A stretch of DNA of 5,890 nucleotides from an uncultured Bacteroidia bacterium (GTDB taxonomy: Bacteria; Bacteroidota; Bacteroidia; SpSt-205). The DNA lies in NCBI GenBank assembly GCA_937995505.1, contig CALKJV010000020.1, forward strand, positions 1 to 5,890, given 5' to 3'. Shown here one piece after another: positions 1-5,890 of the stretch. The first letter of the stretch is position 1; the number at the start of each line of letters is the position of its first letter. Both the position numbers and the translations under genes were made by a program. The notes under the pieces were generated by a model that did not search any database, was not told the DNA's origin, and saw nothing but the letters and a program-made list of their open reading frames with translations.

Positions 1-237
1 CCGGCGCTGGGCCATGCTATTCCCCTTAGTCAGCTGCGCCCTGGCCAGCGGGGCCGAATCCACACCTGGGCTCCCTCCGTTCAAGAAGCCATAACCCTCT
101 TAGAACTGCACGCAGGCGACCTCGTGGAAATCCTAGGTCCCTTCCCTGTGGATAGAGCGTTGTGGGTACGCCTCGCCACCCGAAGCTTCGTGCTACCTCC
201 CACCGTCGCTGAGCATATCCTCGTAGATATTGTTTAA
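1..237 (+). CDS. C-terminal part of a FeoA/SH3-like domain protein (DtxR/MntR-type metalloregulator or FeoA), cut by window start
   Basis: Frame 1 is open from the first base to TAA at 235-237, giving 78 codons with no start in the window, so the N-terminus lies upstream. The peptide has the shape of a FeoA-type SH3-like domain: IPLSQLRPGQRGRI at residues 7-20 (first strand and turn), LLELHAGDLVEIL at 33-45 (the usual L-E-L-x-x-G-x-x-V-E-V-L element), then two strands ending in a VAEHILVDIV tail at 69-78, typical of the domain end. The domain occurs as stand-alone FeoA (ferrous iron uptake) and at the C-terminus of DtxR/MntR metal-dependent repressors. The GHAIP residues just before it, and the FPVDRALWV segment, look more like the repressor version, so I lean that way; this is inference. 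The stop overlaps or closely abuts the WD40 gene, so the two are probably co-transcribed. Confidence 0.62.
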   Translation, partial: PALGHAIPLSQLRPGQRGRIHTWAPSVQEAITLLELHAGDLVEILGPFPVDRALWVRLATRSFVLPPTVAEHILVDIV

Positions 238-239
238 GG
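236..239 (+). promoter_or_regulatory. Possible ribosome binding site of the WD40 gene
   Basis: AAGG overlaps the stop codon of the upstream FeoA-like gene and sits five nt before GTG 245. It is a short, weak Shine-Dalgarno match, but no comparable motif precedes the alternative TTG at 230. It therefore favours the 245 start and suggests translational coupling to the upstream gene. Bacteroidota often initiate without a strong Shine-Dalgarno sequence, so the support is modest. Confidence 0.35.
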
Positions 240-244
240 CTATC

Positions 245-1138
245 GTGCGTATTTTAGGCGAATGGGACCTCCCGGGTCATGCAGGCCCCGTCTATGCCTT
301 AGCCTGTAACCGTGAAAGCCAGCGGCTTTTCTCTGCTGGCTCAGATGGGCTTATTGCGGAATGGCGCTGCCTCACGGGTAAGCAAGCCAAAGCCGTAGCC
401 CACATACCTACGGCCATCTACTCTCTGCACTGGATACCCGAAAAAGAGCACCTCTATGCAGGCACCAGCGCAGGCACGGTATATGCCCTAGACCTCCAGA
501 ATAAACGCCTCCACAGCGCTGTACAAGCCCATCACAGCGCTGTGTTTGGTATATTTTCACACCCTACCGAGAAGGAAGGCTGGACCTCGGGAAAAGATGG
601 CCAGTTTCTTTTCTGGGACACCGGAAAAGCCCAACCCTTCGCAGCTGTCTCTGTTACGGAAGCAGGCTTGCGCGGCTTTGCCCTCTCCCCTACCCAAGAT
701 AAATTTGTCGGCGCAGGGCGTGATGGCTTCCTCTATGAGATAGACCGAAAAAGCCGTATCGTCCTCCGCCAGATACCCGCTGAGCCTCAGTTCGTATTTG
801 CCGTCCAGATAGCCCCGAGCGAGCAGTATATCGCTACCGGCGGCAAGTCCGGCTTTTTGAAAATATGGGATCCGAACTTTTCTTTAGTGTGGGATGTACC
901 TGCGCACCAGCTTACGCTCAATGCGATTGCTTGGCACCCAGCGGGACGAATTGTAGCGACAGGCGGAAGGGACCGCCTTATTCACCTGTGGGATGTACAA
1001 ACACGCCAGAAAAAACTCACCCTCACAGGCCATCAGCGCAGCGTCAACGCACTTTTGTGGATAGACGAGTATGTACTGGCTTCGGCCAGCGACGATGGGC
1101 TGGTCAAGATATGGCATCTGGAGGGCTCGCCCGCATAA
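245..1138 (+). CDS. WD40-repeat seven-bladed beta-propeller protein
   Basis: The 297-residue product consists almost entirely of seven WD40 repeats, at roughly residues 9-42, 52-84, 93-126, 135-168, 178-211, 218-252 and 261-293. Blades 1, 6 and 7 keep the clearest GH/AH...SxDG...W or WD signatures (for example LTGHQRSVNALLW, then ASDDGLVKIW); blades 2 and 4 are degenerate, ending in YALDL and YEIDR. No signal peptide, membrane segment or fused enzymatic domain is visible, so it is probably a cytoplasmic binding scaffold; its partner is unknown. GTG at 245 is preferred because AAGG lies five nt upstream and the first blade begins soon after. TTG at 230 is an alternative adding five residues and overlapping the upstream stop by 8 nt. 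Together with the upstream metalloregulator/FeoA-like gene it forms an apparent two-gene unit. Its last 35 nt are antisense to the end of dprA. Confidence 0.88.
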   Translation: MRILGEWDLPGHAGPVYALACNRESQRLFSAGSDGLIAEWRCLTGKQAKAVAHIPTAIYSLHWIPEKEHLYAGTSAGTVYALDLQNKRLHSAVQAHHSAVFGIFSHPTEKEGWTSGKDGQFLFWDTGKAQPFAAVSVTEAGLRGFALSPTQDKFVGAGRDGFLYEIDRKSRIVLRQIPAEPQFVFAVQIAPSEQYIATGGKSGFLKIWDPNFSLVWDVPAHQLTLNAIAWHPAGRIVATGGRDRLIHLWDVQTRQKKLTLTGHQRSVNALLWIDEYVLASASDDGLVKIWHLEGSPA

Positions 1139-2201
1139 GGTAACCGCCCGGCCGCTGCTGAATCCACCCTTCAATTTCCAAAAGAATTACCTGCTGCATC
1201 ACCTCTTCCGCAGAGAGGCGCAGCTTGGCGGCGACCTCATCTATGTGCCGCATCCCCTCAGCTAAAAGCGCATAGATGGCCGAAGCCGTAGCCCCCTCTG
1301 GCTGGCGAGGAGAGGCCACAGGAAGGGGAAGGCGGTCGGCTTGCACAGAAAGTTCCGTAAGAATCTGAGCTGGAGAATAGGCTAACTGAGCCACCTGCTC
1401 CACAATGAGCCGATGAGTGCCTGCCGAGGTAGCCGCAAAAATATCTCCCGGTACCGCAAAAACGGGGCGATTGGCCTCAAAGGCCGCCCGAGCCGTAAAA
1501 AGCGCCCCTCCTTTTTCCCGAGACTCTATTAGGAGCGTCACTTGCGCCAGCCCCGCAATGATGCGATTGCGAAAAGGAAATTGTAGGGGATGCAGCTCTG
1601 TGCCGGGAGGATATTCACTGAGCCAAGCCCCTGTCGCTAAAATCTCATCTGCCAAGCGACGATGTGCGGTAGGATAGATGCGGTCAAGGCCGTGCGCTAA
1701 AACCGCTACCGTTTGGCCGCCGTGCTGCAAGGTAACCCGATGGGCATGCGCATCAATTCCGTACGCTAAGCCGCTCACAATGACTACCCCAGCCTCTACC
1801 AGCGCCTCCACGAAGTGCGCCGTAGCCTTGAGACCGTATGGGCTGGGCTTGCGTGTGCCTACTACCGCCACAAAGGGACGGCCGTACAAGGGTAGGTTCC
1901 CCCTCTGATACAGCACAGCAGGGGGCTGGGCAATCTCTTCAAGTAGGGGAGGAAAAGCCACATCCCAAAAAGGCAGGATGCGCACTTGCAGCTTTTCGCA
2001 GCGAGCTTGAATCTCCTCTGCTTGGTGGCGCAATTGCAGACGCTGGCCCAGGTAAGGTTTCAGCTTGGGAGGTACAGGCGGGGGAGGGCTTTCCCAAAAA
2101 GCGGCGAGGCTACCCCAGCTGCGCCGCAGGCGCCGTAGCTGCTTGCCCCCTAGACCTTCTATCTGGGTTAGCGCTAAAAGTGCTAGAAGTTCCTCACTCA
2201 T
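1104..2201 (-). CDS. dprA: DNA-processing protein DprA (Smf family)
   Basis: DprA binds incoming single-stranded DNA and loads RecA during natural transformation; it is also widespread in species not known to be competent. The 365-residue product has the expected order: an N-terminal helix-hairpin-helix-like region with TQIEGLGGKQLRRL (residues 12-25), then the Rossmann-fold core with VVGTRKPSPYG (113-123), SGLAYGID...AH (143-154), LAHGLDRIYP (168-177), FPFRNRIIAGL (208-218) and EKGGALFTA...VFAVPG (229-252). A C-terminal winged-helix-like segment follows (about 300-355, with HIDEVAAKL and LLEIEGWIQQRPGGYLMR). The start is the ATG at 2201: the family N-terminus MSEELLALLALTQIEGLG begins there, whereas the 27 codons available upstream are the porQ 3' end read in another frame. 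ATGAGTGA joins the porQ stop and dprA start with an 8-nt overlap, implying translational coupling. The 3' end overlaps the WD40 gene tail by 35 nt. Confidence 0.95.
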   Translation of the reverse strand: MSEELLALLALTQIEGLGGKQLRRLRRSWGSLAAFWESPPPPVPPKLKPYLGQRLQLRHQAEEIQARCEKLQVRILPFWDVAFPPLLEEIAQPPAVLYQRGNLPLYGRPFVAVVGTRKPSPYGLKATAHFVEALVEAGVVIVSGLAYGIDAHAHRVTLQHGGQTVAVLAHGLDRIYPTAHRRLADEILATGAWLSEYPPGTELHPLQFPFRNRIIAGLAQVTLLIESREKGGALFTARAAFEANRPVFAVPGDIFAATSAGTHRLIVEQVAQLAYSPAQILTELSVQADRLPLPVASPRQPEGATASAIYALLAEGMRHIDEVAAKLRLSAEEVMQQVILLEIEGWIQQRPGGYLMRASPPDAIS

Positions 2202-3228
2202 ACGATACCTTCTCCCGAAACGGCCGCACCGTAAGCGAGAAGCTATGCGCCGCTGCTTGCCGGAAAAAGAGCATGTACGCATACGAGAGGGCCCATCGCC
2301 GAGCCTGCAAGCCTGCTCCGAAGCTCATCCCACCCAGAGAAGTACTTCCCGTCGGATTGAGCTCGCGTCGCCGCTGTACATGATACGCCGCCCGAAACGC
2401 AATCGCACGCCCGGGAACCAATTCCACACCAGCCACTATATGCCGGAAAAGGTGCTCGGTCCACTTCGGAGGAGGGGGAGGGATGGGATTACCGGAGAGG
2501 TCATAGCGAACCGGCTGAAAAGGGTCATTGTACGCCATGCGCCACCGCTCTAAGTGAATAAGTCCCAGATGAAGCCGAAACGGCGCATGGGGCAGCTTAT
2601 AGCTTGCTGTGGTCTGTAAGGAAGTAGGGAAAGGCTGAGCAAACGCACGCCCCGTAGGCCGGTAGAGTTCTGCGCCGATGCTTCTGGCTACGAAGGAAAA
2701 AGCAAGACCTTTCGCTGTATCCTCGTAGGAGACTCCGATATCCGCAGCGATACCTGCTCGCCGATACCTTTCTAGAGACACCACAGAGAAGGGGAATTTG
2801 AGGTTCATGCCCGCGTGCCAGCGCCCGAAATGCCGCACTGCTCCCCCCGCTAGAGCCCCTTCATAGGCAGAAAAAGTCCCTAAGATATTGCCCAGCTCGT
2901 CTGTGTGTCGGAGCTGGCCGTAGTTTAGGTACTGCAAGCCTGCCCAAAAAGTACCCACTCCCTTCCACTCGTGCCCGTAGCTTAGGTGGGCGAGCGTGAT
3001 GTCGGCGAGGTAGGGCTGCACCGTAAGCTGAAAGGAATGGTGGGACATCCCGCGTAGAAGAGCGGGATTTTGGAAAGCGGCACCCAGGTCCATCTCTCCT
3101 GGGAAGGCCAGGCCTCCCAAAGCAGCTACCCGAGCGGTGGGAGCTGTACTGAGAAAGTCATAGCTCCAACCGCCGGCGATTTGTGCCCAAGCGGCAGCCA
3201 GCAGCAGTCCCCCGCTAAGCTTCCACAC
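2194..3228 (-). CDS. porQ: Type IX secretion system protein PorQ
   Basis: PorQ is an outer-membrane beta-barrel protein of the type IX secretion system. In Porphyromonas gingivalis it belongs to the PorU/PorV/PorQ/PorZ attachment complex, which processes and anchors secreted cargo at the cell surface. The product of about 344 residues starts with a signal peptide (MWKLSGGLLLAAAWA, likely cleaved after AWA, residues 13-15). Family features follow: YDFLSTAPTARVAALGG, FQNPALL, then alternating amphipathic strands with NYGQLRHTDELGNILGTFSAYEG, the central KLPHAPFRLHLGL element, RHIVAGVEL, and a C-terminal SYAYMLFF...HSFSLTV strand pair. GTG at 3228 is chosen because it gives a clean signal peptide and a 14-nt overlap with ispH; TTG at 3246 would add six residues and overlap by 32 nt. 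It is followed immediately by dprA. A five-proline run (residues 250-254) marks a probable loop. PorQ next to cmk and ispH is, from memory, a recurrent Bacteroidota arrangement. Confidence 0.92.
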   Translation of the reverse strand: MWKLSGGLLLAAAWAQIAGGWSYDFLSTAPTARVAALGGLAFPGEMDLGAAFQNPALLRGMSHHSFQLTVQPYLADITLAHLSYGHEWKGVGTFWAGLQYLNYGQLRHTDELGNILGTFSAYEGALAGGAVRHFGRWHAGMNLKFPFSVVSLERYRRAGIAADIGVSYEDTAKGLAFSFVARSIGAELYRPTGRAFAQPFPTSLQTTASYKLPHAPFRLHLGLIHLERWRMAYNDPFQPVRYDLSGNPIPPPPPKWTEHLFRHIVAGVELVPGRAIAFRAAYHVQRRRELNPTGSTSLGGMSFGAGLQARRWALSYAYMLFFRQAAAHSFSLTVRPFREKVSYE

Positions 3229-4084
3229 AGGCGAAACGGGCCTCAATCTGGTCTTTTACCGCTTGCATCAGCCACTGGGGCGTAGAAGTGGCACCCGCAA
3301 TTCCAATACGCTCTGCCCCCTCCAGCCAGGCCCAGTCTACCTCCTCCGGAGCAGATAGATAGTAACTGCGCGGGTTGGCTGCTTTACAGATAGAGAAGAG
3401 CGCTTTGCCGTTAGAGCTCTTTTTGCCCGCAACGAAAAGCACCACATCCTGTGATTTCGCAAAGGCCACCAGGTGAGGCTCCCGATTAGAGACTTGGCGA
3501 CAGAGGGTATCTGCAATAATAGCATTTGGCACACGGGCCTGTAATCGCTCTACCACGGATTGAAAAAGGGCTGGGGCCTTCGTGGTCTGGCTAAAGAGAT
3601 AGGTGGGTTTCTCGGGATCTAAGGGCAGCTGGTCCACCTCATCAGGGCTAGAAACTACAAAGAGTGCAGCCTCCTGGATCTGCCCTACTAAGCCCACGAC
3701 TTCAGGGTGGCCTAACGCCCCTAAAAGCACAATCTGCGTGTCGGGCTGATCTACAAGCCGTACTCGGTTCTGCAGCTTGAGGACGACCGGACATGAAGCG
3801 TCTAAGAGTCGCACCCCATGCCGCAAGGCTAGATCGTACGTCTCGGGGGGTTCGCCATGCGCGCGAATAAGCACAGTTTCTCCGCTTAGCTTCGGAAGGT
3901 CGGCATGCGTAATGACCCGAAGCCCTTTCGCCTGGAGCCGCCGCACCTCCTCATCATTATGCACAATATCCCCCAAGCAGTACAGATACGGATGCTCCGC
4001 CAGGTAAGCTTCTGCCATTTCCACCGCATAGACCACCCCGAAGCAAAATCCTGAGCTCGGGCTTATCGTAACTACTGGTCGCAC
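3215..4084 (-). CDS. ispH: 4-hydroxy-3-methylbut-2-enyl diphosphate reductase (IspH/LytB)
   Basis: IspH catalyses the last step of the MEP pathway, reducing HMBPP to IPP and DMAPP with an iron-sulfur cluster in the cytoplasm. The 289-residue product is normal in length and carries every key element: the three cluster cysteines C14 (GFCFGV), C98 (DASCPVV) and C195 (DTLCRQVSNRE); substrate-binding histidines H42 (DIVHN), H76 (RAHGEPP) and H126, with the catalytic glutamate E128 (GHPEV); TT at 167-168 (SQTT); the SSN motif at 223-225; and ATSTPQWL at 265-272, corresponding to the usual ASTP element. No essential residue is missing. The start is GTG at 4084, just before the family N-terminus VTISPSSGFCFGV. 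It follows cmk after 21 nt, and its 3' end overlaps the porQ start, so it is an internal gene of the cmk-ispH-porQ-dprA cluster. Confidence 0.97.
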   Translation of the reverse strand: MRPVVTISPSSGFCFGVVYAVEMAEAYLAEHPYLYCLGDIVHNDEEVRRLQAKGLRVITHADLPKLSGETVLIRAHGEPPETYDLALRHGVRLLDASCPVVLKLQNRVRLVDQPDTQIVLLGALGHPEVVGLVGQIQEAALFVVSSPDEVDQLPLDPEKPTYLFSQTTKAPALFQSVVERLQARVPNAIIADTLCRQVSNREPHLVAFAKSQDVVLFVAGKKSSNGKALFSICKAANPRSYYLSAPEEVDWAWLEGAERIGIAGATSTPQWLMQAVKDQIEARFACVEA

Positions 4085-4105
4085 GACTCTAAGATAAACA
4101 CTTTC

Positions 4106-4792
4106 TCACGACAAGCTGGGCGCATAGATAAGGTCGTGAGCCCACTGGACTACCTGGGTAATTTGCTGGGGAATAGTGAGGAAAGTGGTATCTAAGATGC
4201 GGGCGTCAGGAGCTTTGCGGAGGGGGCTTACAGAGCGGGTTACATCGCGGTAGTCGCGCTCTGTAAGCTCTGCCCGAATGGCTTCTCGGCTAGTGGCTTC
4301 TCCACGGCTAAGTAGCTCTCGATAACGCCGCTCTACACGAGCCTCAAGGTCTGCTTGCATGAAGACTTTGAGTTCGGCGTGAGGAAACACCACCGTCCCA
4401 ATATCGCGTCCATCCATCACTACGCCCCCTTCTGCGCCTAATCTGCGCTGTTCTGCGATGAGCCGTTCGCGCAGCCAAGGCACGGTACTTACTTCACTGG
4501 CGAAGGCGCCTATTTCTGGGCGGCGCAGTTCGGTCTCTAAGCGCTTTCCCCCTAGATACACGATCATCTCCTTGCCCTCCCGCTCCAGATCCAAGGCAAA
4601 GCCCTCCATCTGCTTGGGCAGAGCCTCAGGATCTACTTCTCGTATTCCTTGCTGCCACAAGTACCATGCTGCCGCCCTGTACATCGCCCCGGAGTCAATG
4701 TGCAGGTATTCCAGCTGCTCGGCTACCCCTCGGGCCGTAGTGCTTTTGCCTGTAGCGGCATAGCCATCTATCGCAATGATAATACGGCGCAC
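4106..4792 (-). CDS. cmk: Cytidylate kinase (CMP/dCMP kinase)
   Basis: Cytidylate kinase phosphorylates CMP and dCMP with ATP in cytoplasmic pyrimidine nucleotide recycling. The 228-residue product matches the usual length (about 225-230). It shows the P-loop GYAATGKST at residues 10-18, the substrate-binding segment YLHIDSGAMYRAAAWYL just after it, the core motif VMDGRDIGTVVFPHAELKVF, and the lid and C-terminal segment TERDYRDVTRSVSPLRKAPDARILD, with the conserved RD...D..RSVSPL pattern. The start is placed at GTG 4792 (MRRIIIAIDGYAATGKST), which fits the family N-terminus; TTG at 4801 would add three residues but would lie inside a promoter-like TAnnTTTG motif. It is the first gene of the minus-strand cluster and ends 21 nt before ispH. 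The divergent glycosyltransferase gene starts about 31 nt away. Confidence 0.96.
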   Translation of the reverse strand: MRRIIIAIDGYAATGKSTTARGVAEQLEYLHIDSGAMYRAAAWYLWQQGIREVDPEALPKQMEGFALDLEREGKEMIVYLGGKRLETELRRPEIGAFASEVSTVPWLRERLIAEQRRLGAEGGVVMDGRDIGTVVFPHAELKVFMQADLEARVERRYRELLSRGEATSREAIRAELTERDYRDVTRSVSPLRKAPDARILDTTFLTIPQQITQVVQWAHDLIYAPSLS

Positions 4793-4798
4793 GGGCTC

Positions 4799-4806
4799 CA
4801 AAGATA
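4799..4806 (-). promoter_or_regulatory. Candidate Bacteroidota -7 promoter element for the cmk-ispH-porQ-dprA cluster
   Basis: The minus strand reads TATCTTTG here, an exact match to the Bacteroidota primary sigma factor -7 consensus TAnnTTTG. It ends six nt before the chosen cmk GTG at 4792, so a transcript from it would have almost no 5' leader. No TTTG or TTG of the -33 type is visible at the expected upstream distance, which weakens the call. Confidence 0.4.
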
Positions 4807-4812
4807 CGCAAT

Positions 4813-4820
4813 TACCTTTG
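4813..4820 (+). promoter_or_regulatory. Candidate Bacteroidota -7 promoter element for the glycosyltransferase gene
   Basis: The plus strand reads TACCTTTG, an exact TAnnTTTG match, ending three nt before GTG 4824. Transcription would be expected to begin at or very near that start codon, that is, a leaderless mRNA. There is no recognisable -33 TTTG upstream. The site stands only six nt from the oppositely oriented motif for cmk. Confidence 0.38.
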
Positions 4821-4823
4821 GCT

Positions 4824-5873
4824 GTGCGCCTCCTCCTTTTAGAAGCCTCCGAGAACCACCACGAGACGATGTTGAGCTTGATTGCTTATGCGGATGCGCT
4901 TGACCCGCGCCCTGCCCTGTATGTGGCAGCGCCACCCCGTTGGATCCCCCTCTACCAGAGCCTTCCAGAAGTAGCAGGTCTACTCCCCTTAGAAGGAGAA
5001 AATCCCGTGGAGCAGGTACGGGCTTTTGTGCACACACACGATATCACGCATATCCTGTACAACACCGCTTATGGTCCTTTGCCTTTGCGTTTAGCCTGGC
5101 GGCTGCGTCGGCTTCACCAGAGTGGAATCGTTCACGACACAGAGAAGCTCCATCGTTTCAGCGCCATGGGCTGGGGTACTGTGCTACCGCTGCGGCACTT
5201 CTGGGTGCTGCGAGGCCAGCTCTGGCATAGCCTTCCCCGCTGGTGGCGACAGAAGAGCCATCCCTTGCGCTTAGCGGCCCTCCCGCGCAGCTTTTCTCTA
5301 CCGCCCTTAGAGAAGCCTTCAGACCAACTATGGATTGCGATTCCTGGCCGCCTTGAACGCAAGCGGAGGGCCTACGACGATCTCCTGGAAGCGCTGCATC
5401 AGCGCCCCCCTGCCCCGCATTGGCGCTTCCTCCTCCTCGGCCCCGCTAACGCCCCTTACAGCGACTGGCCTACCCTCCAAGAGCGCATCCACTCCTATGG
5501 ACTAGACCCCTACTTCATCTCCTTCTCAGAGGGCTTAGACTTTCCCACCTACCACAGCTACCTACGACATAGCGAGGTGATCTTGCCCCTTATCCACCCC
5601 TCCTCGCCTTACTGGGAAAAGTATCGCCGCTACCAGATTACCGGGGCTTTTTCTATGGCATTCACGCACCGCAAGCCCTTGCTCTTACATCAGGACTTTT
5701 TAGCGGAGCCAGAATTCCAAGACTGCGCTTGGGGCTACGAAAAACCGACGGAACTTTTAGCCTGCTTAGAAAAACTTCCGCAGCTGCTCACGCAGCCACT
5801 CTATAGACTCCCCCTGTGGGAAGAAGGGCCAGAAGCCTTACGGTTGGGCCTCAGCGGAGGAGGAGAAAGGTAG
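4824..5873 (+). CDS. Glycosyltransferase-like protein of GT-B fold (GT4-like)
   Basis: The 349-residue product resembles Bacteroidota GT-B glycosyltransferases, which move sugars from activated donors to surface polysaccharides, lipids or proteins. The N-terminal half begins with a Rossmann-type first strand (VRLLLLEASE, residues 1-10) and has an ITHILYNTAYG strand-loop (74-84) and GIVHDTEKL (101-109), like the interdomain acceptor-side segment. The C-terminal half opens with IPGRLERKRRAYDDLLEAL (173-191), the usual GR...(K/R)..D.LLEAL start of the donor domain, followed by FLLLGP (202-207), SEVILPLIHP (250-259) and ITGAFSMAFTHRKPLLLH (272-289). The classical GT4 E-x7-E motif is not evident, so activity and donor are unknown. 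No signal peptide or membrane helix is seen. GTG 4824 is chosen because it begins the first strand; TTG 4818 or ATG 4776 are alternatives, the latter overlapping cmk. It is divergent from cmk and is probably monocistronic or the first gene of a rightward unit. Confidence 0.72.
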   Translation: MRLLLLEASENHHETMLSLIAYADALDPRPALYVAAPPRWIPLYQSLPEVAGLLPLEGENPVEQVRAFVHTHDITHILYNTAYGPLPLRLAWRLRRLHQSGIVHDTEKLHRFSAMGWGTVLPLRHFWVLRGQLWHSLPRWWRQKSHPLRLAALPRSFSLPPLEKPSDQLWIAIPGRLERKRRAYDDLLEALHQRPPAPHWRFLLLGPANAPYSDWPTLQERIHSYGLDPYFISFSEGLDFPTYHSYLRHSEVILPLIHPSSPYWEKYRRYQITGAFSMAFTHRKPLLLHQDFLAEPEFQDCAWGYEKPTELLACLEKLPQLLTQPLYRLPLWEEGPEALRLGLSGGGER

Positions 5874-5890
5874 CCACAGCCGACGAATAG

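Noticed and set aside
700..707. TAAATTTG, a further match to the TAnnTTTG promoter consensus
   Set aside because: It lies in the middle of the WD40 reading frame with no gene start downstream; about three chance matches are expected in a window this size.
1076..1089. CTGGC-TTCG-GCCAG hairpin with a stable UUCG loop on the plus strand, 15 nt beyond the dprA stop
   Set aside because: The stem is only five base pairs, no T-tract follows on either strand, and it lies in WD40 coding sequence, so it does not qualify as a terminator.
2202..2282. N-terminal extension of DprA by 27 codons
   Set aside because: The extension is the 3' end of porQ in another frame, is Arg-rich with no similarity to DprA, and the ATG at 2201 matches the family start and the ATGAGTGA coupling.
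1417..2553. Several open plus-strand frames of 76-181 codons opposite dprA and porQ
   Set aside because: They lie antisense to strongly recognisable genes, have low-complexity Arg/Pro/Ser-rich translations without family features, and are explained by the GC-biased codon use of the real genes.
4776..4823. ATG 4776 as the glycosyltransferase start
   Set aside because: It would overlap the divergent cmk start, and the added residues (MIIRRTGSKDTQ...) precede the first beta strand and look like antisense cmk sequence; GTG 4824 or TTG 4818 fits better.
5838..5890. Possible minus-strand gene ending inside the glycosyltransferase 3' end (stops at 5838 or 5851 on the minus strand)
   Set aside because: Only about 13-17 codons are visible in either frame, with no recognisable motif, so no gene can be supported; the last 17 bases after the stop at 5873 show nothing else.

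Overview
The window looks like a piece of a moderately GC-rich Bacteroidota chromosome. The best support is a full-length PorQ, an outer-membrane component of the type IX secretion system, which is restricted to this phylum. Two sites matching the Bacteroidota -7 promoter consensus (TAnnTTTG) in the one divergent intergenic region agree with this. Genus cannot be read from the sequence. All four minus-strand genes and both plus-strand genes are intact. The only broken feature is the reading frame cut by the left window edge.

Layout. Positions 1-237 (+) hold the C-terminal end of a gene with a FeoA/SH3-like domain, either a DtxR/MntR-type metalloregulator or a stand-alone FeoA. It runs directly into a seven-bladed WD40 propeller protein (245-1138, +). 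Converging on this, with a 35-nt tail-to-tail overlap, is a compact minus-strand cluster in transcription order cmk (cytidylate kinase), ispH (isoprenoid reductase), porQ (type IX secretion) and dprA (DNA-processing protein). Spacing inside the cluster is 21 nt, then an overlap of about 14 nt, then an overlap of 8 nt, so it reads as one transcription unit. To the right of cmk, transcribed in the opposite direction, is a GT-B-type glycosyltransferase-like protein (4824-5873, +).

How the genes fit together. The cmk-ispH-porQ-dprA cluster mixes nucleotide metabolism, isoprenoid precursor synthesis, secretion and DNA uptake or recombination. The shared property is probably co-expression rather than a pathway, although PorQ and a glycosyltransferase next to it both relate to the cell surface. 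The start codons of cmk and the glycosyltransferase lie only about 31 nt apart. Each has a TAnnTTTG motif just before it, so this is the likely promoter region for both directions.

No RNA gene, mobile element, CRISPR array or convincing terminator was seen, and no stretch over 300 bases is without a gene. I see no strong case for an undescribed system here. The most interesting points are the very tight divergent start region, the possible pairing of a metal-sensing domain protein with a WD40 propeller, and the antisense overlap of the dprA and WD40 gene ends.
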